A DNA stretch of 14,522 bases. It comes from CAZAMB01 sp964486335. GTDB lineage: Bacteria > Planctomycetota > Phycisphaerae > UBA1845. The notes beneath the pieces are model-generated. The model did not search any database. It was not told the DNA's origin and was given only the letters and a program-made list of their open reading frames with translations. Positions 6,845 through 12,410 of this stretch are shown piece by piece. How positions within the stretch are numbered: the first letter of the stretch is position 1; each line of letters begins with the position of its first letter. The stretch is from assembly GCA_964486335.1 (NCBI GenBank), contig CAZAMB010000032.1:1-14522 (forward strand). Direction: 5' to 3'. A program made the position numbers and the translations under genes.

Positions 6845-8326
6845 TCACGATCCCCGACGAATCTTTTCCACGATCGTCGTCGTGCTCAGGCCCTCAACCA
6901 GCGGAAGCAGAACCACCCGCCCGCCGATCGCTTCCACGCATTCCCGGCCCACCACGCCCTTGCCCGCCCAGTCCTCACCCTTGATGAGCACGTCCGGACG
7001 AACCCGCCGAATCAGCGACTCCGGCGTCGATTCCTCAAAACCCACCACGTAGTCGACGCACTCCAGCGCCCCCAGCACCGCCGCCCGATGCTCAAACCGA
7101 TTGATCGGACGCTCCACGCCCTTGTTCAAGCCTCGAACCGACGCGTCGGTGTTGAGTCCCACGACCAGCACCGACGCCTCCTGTCGGCAGCGCTTCAGAA
7201 ACTCCACGTGCCCGGCGTGCAGAATGTCGTAACACCCGTTCGTGAACGCAACCGTCTCGCCCCGGTCCCGCCGCAGCGACAGTTCCGCCAACAGCTCTTC
7301 AGTCGTCGTCAGTTTCCCATTCCGAAGCCGATCGACCAGCCGAAGCTCGGCCAGCACTTCGTCCGTCGTGATCGGCACGCAGCCGAACTTCTCGACCTCC
7401 AGCCCGCCGCTGATGTTCGCCAGCCGCGCGGCGCTTTCCAGGTCCGCTCCGCCCCCAATCGCCGCCGCCAGCATCGCCAGCACCGCGTCGCCCGCGCCCG
7501 TGTTGTCGTACACCGTTCGCGGAATCGTCGGCAAATGTCGCCACGACGCGCTCTTCTCCACAAGCACCGCTCCGTCACGATCCACCGTCGCCACCGCGCT
7601 GTCGATCCCGAACCGGTCGATCACTCTTCGAGCCGCCGCCGCCACCGATTCCACCGAAGCCAGCCGCTCGCCCGATGCGATCGACAATTCCTCGCGGTTC
7701 GGCGTAATGACGCTTGCCCCGCGATAGCGTTCATAGTCGCGCAGCCGCGCGGGATCGACCAGAACAGGCCGACCGGCTTTACGCGCCGCCTCGATGACCG
7801 CCTGTGCCAGTCGCGACGATATCAATCCCTTGTCGTAGTCCTCGATGCACACCACATCCGCACGCTTCATTTGCCCGCACGCAATATCGATCAACGTTTT
7901 CACCGTGCCGTCGTCGAGCGGACGCGTATCCTCGTCGTCCACTCGCAGAAGTTGCTGCCGGTGTCGATGCTGGGCCAGACCCACCATGCGCGTCTTCGTC
8001 GTTGTCGGTCGGTCGGCCAGCGCCGCCAGCCCTTCGTCCGACGCGCCGATCTCCTTCAACAACCGCCGAAGCGTCGCCCCGTGCCGGTCCCCCCCGACCG
8101 TGCCGCAGCACGTCACTTCGCACCCCAGCGCCCGAAGGCACGCCGCCACGTTGCCGCTGCCCCCCAACGCTTCCCTGCGTTCCACCACCCGGACCACCGG
8201 TACCGGCGCCTCTGGGCTGATCCGCTCGGCGTCCCCGTAGACGTACCGATCGAGAATCAAATCACCCACCAGCAGCACCCGCCGCCCGGCCGCCGCTCGA
8301 ACCCAATGTGCCAGATCATGTGACAT
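6845..8326 (-). CDS. hldE: Bifunctional heptose-7-P kinase / heptose-1-P adenylyltransferase
   Basis: 493 aa, close to the usual length of about 475. The N-terminal ribokinase (PfkB) domain phosphorylates heptose 7-phosphate to the 1,7-bisphosphate. It shows GDLILDRYVYG (21-31), GGSGNVA (55-61), LVDPA (189-193) and DNTGAGDA (274-281; D280 is the expected base). The C-terminal nucleotidyltransferase domain makes ADP-heptose from heptose 1-phosphate. It shows FTNGCYDILHAGH (361-373), KGEDW (449-453) and STTTI (481-485). ATG 8326 has AGGA 9 nt upstream, beside a small hairpin. It is first in the hldE-gmhA pair. The phosphatase GmhB and epimerase HldD needed to finish the pathway are not in this window. 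Confidence 0.96.
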   Translation of the reverse strand: MSHDLAHWVRAAAGRRVLLVGDLILDRYVYGDAERISPEAPVPVVRVVERREALGGSGNVAACLRALGCEVTCCGTVGGDRHGATLRRLLKEIGASDEGLAALADRPTTTKTRMVGLAQHRHRQQLLRVDDEDTRPLDDGTVKTLIDIACGQMKRADVVCIEDYDKGLISSRLAQAVIEAARKAGRPVLVDPARLRDYERYRGASVITPNREELSIASGERLASVESVAAAARRVIDRFGIDSAVATVDRDGAVLVEKSASWRHLPTIPRTVYDNTGAGDAVLAMLAAAIGGGADLESAARLANISGGLEVEKFGCVPITTDEVLAELRLVDRLRNGKLTTTEELLAELSLRRDRGETVAFTNGCYDILHAGHVEFLKRCRQEASVLVVGLNTDASVRGLNKGVERPINRFEHRAAVLGALECVDYVVGFEESTPESLIRRVRPDVLIKGEDWAGKGVVGRECVEAIGGRVVLLPLVEGLSTTTIVEKIRRGS

Positions 8327-8339
8327 TCGTGAGATTCCT

Positions 8340-8352
8340 GCCGCAAGGCGGC
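8340..8352 (-). promoter_or_regulatory. Small hairpin at the hldE ribosome binding site
   Basis: GCCGC-AAG-GCGGC, a perfect 5-bp stem, directly abuts the AGGA sequence at 8336-8339 that serves the hldE start. It could tune translation or be chance. The rest of the 8327-8567 gap shows no gene. A weak minus-strand promoter-like pair (TTGAAC 8487-8492, ATAATC 8466-8471, spacer 15) is the only other candidate signal. Confidence 0.25.
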
Positions 8353-8567
8353 CTCAACCCGCCCGACACTTCGGGAACAGCCTAAGGCCTGTCTTTCGGA
8401 ACGGCAATTCGATACCACCGAGCAGTTTGGAAAGAGTGGAAGCGCTAGTTTCGCACGGAGACTGCGATTATTCCGCTTTGTACCGGGTTCAAGCAGGCAG
8501 GGGGACAGGCAAGCCAGAATCCGCACACTGGTCTGCCCCAACGTGTTGCCGCATGCGTGCCATTTCG

Positions 8568-9704
8568 TTATGGCCGACTGTCAATCGCCAGCAGCTCAAG
8601 CCGATCGCCCACGGTCAACGTCGTTCGATGTTCGACCTGCCGCCGCAGATATTTCACCGTCGCCTCGGTTCCGACGGGTGTGAACCCGACCACCCGCACC
8701 AGATGATCCTTCCCTTCGATCGCAACGCCGTTGAACTCCAACACAATGTCGTCAGGTCGAAGTCCCGCCCGACCCGCCGGCCCGTTCGACGGACTCACCG
8801 AAGTAATCCGCGCCCCGCGACTTCGCCGCGCTTCTGCAACACGACGGGATGTCGGTTGCGGAACATCGTCCACACTGACTCCGAGAAACCCATACCGAAC
8901 AGCTTGACCGCTCTTAAGCGTTTCGATGATCCGGCGCGTATTGGCGTCAATCGGAATCGCGAATCCCATTCCCTCATTGACGCCCGAACTCGTCTGAATC
9001 GCCGTGACGATGCCCACCACCTCGCCGTCCACGTTCACCAGCGGTCCCCCGCTGCTGCCCGGATTGATCGCCGCCGAAGTCTCGATCAGGTTGCCGTAGT
9101 AATGCCGCCGGGCATCTTCCGCGATCCGGTCGGTCATTTCCCGTCCCAGCGCGCTCACCACCCCATACGTCACCGACGCTCGACCGTCGCGATTGGCCAG
9201 CCCAAACGGATTGCCGCACGCAAACACCCACTGATTGACCCGCAGCTTCGTCGCATCGCCCCAATGGGCAACGACCAGATCGTCCGCGTCGATCTTCAGA
9301 ACCGCGAGATCGCTCCGCTCGTCGCGCTGCACAACCGTCGCGTCAAACTGACGACCGTCCGCGACAGTTACGCTGATGCGGTCCGCGGTTTCAATGACAT
9401 GGCCGTTCGTGAGAATGAACCCTTCCGACCCGATCACAAAGCCGCTGCCCTGGCTGATCGGAATCATCACCTTTCCCTCAACCTCTTTCGGCGAATGCGC
9501 CTGATAGCCGCGCACCGCCGCCACCATCGGCCGGACTTTCTCCGCAAGGTCGGTGAATCCGCGCTCCAGGGCCTTGAGGTCGGCCGGGCTGTAAAGCGAA
9601 GTCGGCTCGGCCTGGACCGAACCGATTCCGCACAGCGGCGCCAGCCCGATAATCACGAACGGTCCGATCAGCCTCGATCGATGTGTCCTCATGGTTGTGT
9701 TCAC
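8568..9704 (-). CDS. HtrA/DegP-like serine protease with one PDZ domain
   Basis: 378 aa from GTG 9704, chosen because GGAGG lies 7 nt upstream (9712-9716) and a signal peptide follows (RLIGPFVIIGLAPLCG...SVQA); ATG 9692 is the alternative. The trypsin-like domain carries the full catalytic triad: H102 in TNGHVI, D132 in RSDLAVLKI and S218 in NPGSSGGPL. One PDZ domain covers about 272-366 (YGFLGVSVD...GLRPDDIVLEFNGV). It is likely an exported protease or chaperone for envelope protein quality control. A single PDZ is typical of DegS/HtrA-type proteins rather than two-PDZ DegP, though no membrane anchor beyond the signal helix is seen. It lies on the same strand as hldE, 241 bp apart, so separate transcription is likely. 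Confidence 0.92.
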   Translation of the reverse strand: MNTTMRTHRSRLIGPFVIIGLAPLCGIGSVQAEPTSLYSPADLKALERGFTDLAEKVRPMVAAVRGYQAHSPKEVEGKVMIPISQGSGFVIGSEGFILTNGHVIETADRISVTVADGRQFDATVVQRDERSDLAVLKIDADDLVVAHWGDATKLRVNQWVFACGNPFGLANRDGRASVTYGVVSALGREMTDRIAEDARRHYYGNLIETSAAINPGSSGGPLVNVDGEVVGIVTAIQTSSGVNEGMGFAIPIDANTRRIIETLKSGQAVRYGFLGVSVDDVPQPTSRRVAEARRSRGARITSVSPSNGPAGRAGLRPDDIVLEFNGVAIEGKDHLVRVVGFTPVGTEATVKYLRRQVEHRTTLTVGDRLELLAIDSRP

Positions 9705-9760
9705 GCCAATGCCTCCGATAGCATCCCGTGGCGAAACTCCGATCGCTGGAAACCAATGTA

Positions 9761-9783
9761 GCGTCACCCCTCGTGGGTGACGC
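9761..9783 (-). promoter_or_regulatory. Perfect 9-bp-stem hairpin in the htrA leader
   Basis: GCGTCACCC and GGGTGACGC flank a 5-base loop, about 57 nt upstream of the htrA GTG and downstream of its candidate promoter. It would lie in the 5' untranslated RNA. No T-run follows, so it is not a simple terminator. An operator or leader structure is possible. Confidence 0.4.
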
Positions 9784-9869
9784 CCAAACGCGGTCGATGC
9801 CGCCACTAGGGGCGACACCACACTTTCAACACAGACTCATAGGGCCGGCGTCTCGTTCCGCCGGTTGTT

Positions 9870-9884
9870 GGGCTATTATAGCCC
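9870..9884. promoter_or_regulatory. Palindromic bidirectional -10 region (htrA / mutS2)
   Basis: GGGCTA-TTA-TAGCCC is a perfect palindrome that contains TATAAT on the minus strand (9875-9880) and TATTAT on the plus strand (9874-9879). On the minus strand it would serve htrA with a leader of about 165 nt. On the plus strand, before the mobile element inserted, it lay about 62 bp from the mutS2 GTG. Neither side has a good -35, so the site could instead be an operator. Confidence 0.4.
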
Positions 9885-9911
9885 GACGGAGACCGTTGCG
9901 GAAAGATTTCC

Positions 9912-9919
9912 AAGGCGGC
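9912..9919. repeat. Target site duplication, left (AAGGCGGC)
   Basis: The 8 bp immediately outside the left terminal repeat recur exactly at 12381-12388, outside the right terminal repeat. An 8-bp duplication fits the IS1 family. Confidence 0.9.
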
Positions 9920-9933
9920 GGTAGTGGCTCAGT
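9920..9933 (+). repeat. Left terminal inverted repeat (GGTAGTGGCTCAGT)
   Basis: Perfect 14-bp inverse of 12367-12380. Homology stops after base 14. It begins with GGT, as IS1 ends do. Confidence 0.92.
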
Positions 9934-9951
9934 GTCGATATCGGACCATTC

Positions 9952-9978
9952 TTGACCACCCGCGTCGCCGTGTACAAT
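9952..9978 (+). promoter_or_regulatory. Promoter of the small basic protein gene, probably leaderless
   Basis: TTGACC (9952-9957), a 15-nt spacer and TACAAT (9973-9978). Transcription would start about 7 nt after the -10, at or next to the ATG at 9985, which implies a leaderless message. The spacer is 2 nt shorter than ideal. Confidence 0.5.
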
Positions 9979-9984
9979 TAAGGC

Positions 9985-10233
9985 ATGGCGAAGCGTCCGA
10001 AACGACCGCGCGACAAGAACCAGCTTGGCAAGCTGATCGTCGATCTTGCGACGGGCATCGTAGAGCCTGAAGAATCCAAACCGGACACGCGCAACCAAGC
10101 CGCCGTCGAACTCAGTAAACTAGGGGCAAGTAAAGGCGGAAAGGCGCGAGCCAAGAAACTTTCCGACAAAGAGAAATCAGAGATAGCAAGAAAAGCGGCA
10201 CGCGCTCGATGGGCTGCCAAGAGCGACGACTAA
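9985..10233 (+). CDS. Small basic passenger protein (GGKARA...RKAARARW type)
   Basis: 82 aa. The N-terminus is MAKRPKRPRDKNQLGKLIVD, then an acidic, Pro-containing linker (EPEESKPDTRN). The C-terminal half is rich in Lys, Ala and Gly (SKGGKARAKKLS, then EIARKAARARW). Proteins with this KGGKARA...ARxARW C-terminus are widespread small hypotheticals, sometimes auto-annotated as histone H1-like. Nucleic-acid binding is a guess from charge. It has its own promoter just inside the left end of the element. It ends 4 bp before the stop codon of the convergent protease gene, so the two messages could interfere. No toxin or enzyme signature is visible. Confidence 0.8.
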   Translation: MAKRPKRPRDKNQLGKLIVDLATGIVEPEESKPDTRNQAAVELSKLGASKGGKARAKKLSDKEKSEIARKAARARWAAKSDD

Positions 10234-10237
10234 AAGG

Positions 10238-11173
10238 TTATTTGCCTCGCAATTCTCTAAACATAGAAGTATCGTTCTTGACAATAGCTGCACCAAGATG
10301 GTTTTCGGTAATCTTATACGACATCCCGTTCATGAACGCATTCATATAGCAATGATGGATCGAAAGCACGATATCTTGAAGTTCCTCGTCGTCTTCAAGA
10401 AGATCAACCTTCAGCCCAATCTTGCGACATTCCTCGTAATGGATCGGCCTGTCGTGGCTTCGATTACCGGTGTAGTCAGTTAGCTTTTTTACGATCGCCG
10501 CAGCCTTCTTTGCGGCATCCTTGTCGTTTTCAAACATTACATGCCGGAGCTGTTCACGAACGAAATTCTCGGACCACTTGATTGTGTTCTTGCACTGGCT
10601 GAGGAATGCAGGGCGAATCTGGCCGAGAATGCATTGCCATACGGTAATTGTTGAAGGGTCTGCTTTTACTTCCTTGATAGCTCTTTCAAATTCAGCAAGC
10701 ACGCCGGATGCAGGAATTCCTCTGAGATGGGGGTCAGTAGGACCAAGTTGGGAATGCCTCGCCATGATTATTCTCTTACAGGAACAAGCGATCATGGTGC
10801 CGGCAGACATTGCAATTTGCGGAACAATTGCACGAATGTCATTGTCGAACTTCTGCCGTAGGTAGTGGACGATGGAGAGAGTAGCCGACAGGCTTCCGCC
10901 AGGTGTGTGCAATAGGAGGTCCAAGCCGAAGTGCTTTTTCATTTTGTGAACGGCCATCATGAAGCCGTTCAAATCCTCGTTGTTTATGTCTGCTTGGAGA
11001 GCGTGTGGCTTGGAGAGAAATCCAGAATAGTAAGCAATAACATGGCGCCCGGTTTTGTTATGAAGGTCTGTTAGAAACTTCCGTCGGATCGTATCTGAGG
11101 CGCTTGCAGCAATCGCTTGTCCATCAGCGATTTTGGATTGAATTGAGTGTAGAATTTCGTTCCAAGATGGCAT
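10238..11173 (-). CDS. SDH_sah-family ClpP/SppA-fold serine protease (passenger)
   Basis: 311 aa. The core resembles the 'serine dehydrogenase proteinase' family (SDH_sah, Pfam PF01972; ClpP/crotonase fold): LLLHTPGGSLSAT (86-98), IVPQIAMSAGTMIA (116-129; S123 is the expected nucleophile), HSQLGPTDPHL (140-150) and SHDRPIHYEECRKIGL (239-254). An N-terminal helical part precedes the fold. No signal peptide or membrane helix is seen, so it is probably cytoplasmic. The natural substrate of this family is poorly known. Its start overlaps the upstream 76-aa ORF by 50 bp, which suggests translational coupling from the promoter at 11386-11414. It is AT-richer than the host genes, consistent with arrival on the mobile element. 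Confidence 0.87.
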   Translation of the reverse strand: MPSWNEILHSIQSKIADGQAIAASASDTIRRKFLTDLHNKTGRHVIAYYSGFLSKPHALQADINNEDLNGFMMAVHKMKKHFGLDLLLHTPGGSLSATLSIVHYLRQKFDNDIRAIVPQIAMSAGTMIACSCKRIIMARHSQLGPTDPHLRGIPASGVLAEFERAIKEVKADPSTITVWQCILGQIRPAFLSQCKNTIKWSENFVREQLRHVMFENDKDAAKKAAAIVKKLTDYTGNRSHDRPIHYEECRKIGLKVDLLEDDEELQDIVLSIHHCYMNAFMNGMSYKITENHLGAAIVKNDTSMFRELRGK

Positions 11174-11354
11174 TCAGATCGCCCAGAAAAACTGGCGGAG
11201 AACCGACACCGTCCGTCGAGTAGCTTGGAATGAAATCTAACGGAGATGGCTGGATTAGGGAAGAGTCTTTAGGCGCATTAGGGTTAGGAACAAAGAATTT
11301 TCGGTATTCTTGTCCAAGATTGAGACGCTTTGTTCTTGCGACTTTTCGGATCAT
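11124..11354 (-). CDS. Unknown 76-aa protein coupled to the SDH protease
   Basis: 76 aa from ATG 11354, with a weak purine-rich AAGAGA about 8 nt upstream. A basic N-terminus (MIRKVARTKRLNLGQEYRKF) precedes a Pro/Ser-rich middle and FLGDLNAILERNS near the end. No family is recognised. In its favour, a good sigma70-type promoter sits about 25 nt upstream, and its last 50 bp overlap the protease start in another frame, as in coupled operons. Against it, it is short and its overlapping end carries no independent motif. It could be an adaptor, inhibitor or leader peptide for the protease. Confidence 0.55.
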   Translation of the reverse strand: MIRKVARTKRLNLGQEYRKFFVPNPNAPKDSSLIQPSPLDFIPSYSTDGVGSPPVFLGDLNAILERNSTLNSIQNR

Positions 11355-11385
11355 CTTAGTATCTCTTCATGATCTACTAGACATT

Positions 11386-11414
11386 ACAATATCGGCTTCT
11401 CGCAGGTAAGTCAA
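11386..11414 (-). promoter_or_regulatory. Promoter of the 76-aa ORF / SDH protease operon
   Basis: Minus-strand TTGACT (11409-11414), a 17-nt spacer and TATTGT (11386-11391). The expected start of transcription is about 25 nt before the ATG at 11354. Confidence 0.6.
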
Positions 11415-11489
11415 CACCTAACTCTAGTTCATCTAATGAGTTACATAAAGCATTGCCAGATATCGACTTACGGAAAATCATAAAAATGA

Positions 11490-11520
11490 CTTGACAATCT
11501 TTGTCGAGCAAGCATAATAT
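11490..11520 (+). promoter_or_regulatory. Transposase promoter with overlapping inverted repeat
   Basis: TTGACA (11491-11496) pairs with CATAAT (11513-11518, spacer 16) or TAATAT (11515-11520, spacer 18), and the ATG follows at 11526. The start of transcription would fall at or next to the ATG, so the message is probably leaderless. An inverted repeat, CTTGACAA-TCT-TTGTCGAG (one mismatch, 11490-11508), covers the -35 and could bind a repressor, perhaps the transposase. Confidence 0.6.
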
Positions 11521-11525
11521 TCAAT

Positions 11526-12371
11526 ATGAACCAGTTGAGCATAGAAAAGCGTGCGGCGGTAGTGAAGTGCCTCGTTGATAGTGCGTCGTTTCGAGCAACC
11601 AGCCGGATCACCGGGGTTGCCCGAAACACCGTCGATAAGCTGTTCGTTGAACTTGGCCAAGCGTGCATCGACTTCCACAACCGCACGGTACGCGGGCTTC
11701 GTTGCGAGCGCGTTCAGTGCGACGAGCTTTGGTCATTCTGCTACGCCAAGGAAAAGAACCTTCCGCCTGAAAAACAAGGCATTTTCGGCTACGGCGACGT
11801 TTGGACGTTCGTCGGGATTGACGCCGAAACCAAGCTGGTTCTTTCATGGCTTGTCGGTCGGCGCGATGCAGGGTGTGCAAGCGAGTTCATGTTGGACATT
11901 GCGGGTCGCGTCCTGCAGCGGCTTCAAATGACGACCGACGGCCACAAGATGTATCTGGACGCCGTTGAGAGCGCTTTCGGCAATGAGGTTGACTACGCTC
12001 AATTGGTCAAGCTGTACGGCGAGCCGAAGCGAGAGGCGAACCCGGCCTCGGAAACACGATACAGCCCGTCCAAGTTCAACGGGTCGAAGAAAACGCCGCA
12101 GCTTGGGCTGCCCGACAAGGCCCACATTTCGACCAGCAATGTCGAGCGCCAAAACCTGACCGTGAAAATGTGCAACCGACGGTACACGCGGTTGACCAAC
12201 GCTTCCAGCAAGAAGCTATTCAACCACGAATGCTCGGTCGCGTTGCACTTCGTGTACTATAACTTCTGCCGCAAGCATTTGACTTTGAAAACGACGCCAG
12301 CGATCAAGGCCGGGCTGGCGGATCACGAATGGACCGTTGAGGAGCTTATTGGGCTGCTGCAGTCAAACTGA
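11526..12371 (+). CDS. IS1-family DDE transposase
   Basis: 281 aa in a single frame, without the frameshift used by classical IS1. An N-terminal helix-turn-helix region (about 8-40; SFRATSRITGVARNTVDKL) precedes the catalytic core. Visible acidic residues are D66 in QCDELWSF, D138 in TTDGHKMYL and E207 in STSNVERQNL, followed by NRRYTRLTNASSKK, a pattern typical of this family. It appears intact. The TGA stop (12369-12371) lies inside the right terminal repeat, so the coding end and the element end are fused. It is expected to act in cis on the 14-bp ends and give 8- to 9-bp target duplications, which matches the flanking AAGGCGGC. Confidence 0.93.
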   Translation: MNQLSIEKRAAVVKCLVDSASFRATSRITGVARNTVDKLFVELGQACIDFHNRTVRGLRCERVQCDELWSFCYAKEKNLPPEKQGIFGYGDVWTFVGIDAETKLVLSWLVGRRDAGCASEFMLDIAGRVLQRLQMTTDGHKMYLDAVESAFGNEVDYAQLVKLYGEPKREANPASETRYSPSKFNGSKKTPQLGLPDKAHISTSNVERQNLTVKMCNRRYTRLTNASSKKLFNHECSVALHFVYYNFCRKHLTLKTTPAIKAGLADHEWTVEELIGLLQSN

Positions 12372-12380
12372 GCCACTACC
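12367..12380 (-). repeat. Right terminal inverted repeat
   Basis: ACTGAGCCACTACC, the exact reverse complement of the left end at 9920-9933. It contains the transposase stop codon. Confidence 0.92.
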
Positions 12381-12388
12381 AAGGCGGC
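12381..12388. repeat. Target site duplication, right (AAGGCGGC)
   Basis: Exact copy of 9912-9919. It ends 22 bp before the mutS2 start. Confidence 0.9.
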
Positions 12389-12410
12389 AAACAAGAAGAC
12401 CCGATGGCCG

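Larger units (their letters stand above)
9920..12380 (+). mobile_element. IS1-family element with passenger genes (2461 bp)
   Basis: The ends are defined by 14-bp perfect inverted repeats and an exact 8-bp target duplication, so both boundaries are certain to the base. It contains, from left to right, a small basic protein gene (+), an SDH_sah protease gene (-), an overlapping 76-aa ORF (-) and an IS1-type transposase (+) whose stop codon lies inside the right repeat. Ordinary IS1 elements are under about 1.1 kb; here about 1.5 kb between the left end and the transposase promoter is cargo. The passenger genes are visibly AT-richer than the flanking chromosome. Intact ends, an intact transposase and an exact target duplication suggest a recent insertion. 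Confidence 0.93.

Noticed and set aside
6374..8323. A 649-codon plus-strand open frame antisense to gmhA and hldE.
   Set aside because: Low-complexity Arg/Pro/Ser-rich translation. The minus strand encodes full-length, motif-complete enzymes.
8380..8400. Terminator-like foldback around ACAGCCTAAGGCCTGT after htrA.
   Set aside because: The stem has a bulge and no T-run on either strand, so it is too weak to call.
8427..9761. A 444-codon plus-strand open frame over the protease gene.
   Set aside because: Antisense shadow of the HtrA-like gene, which has an intact catalytic triad.
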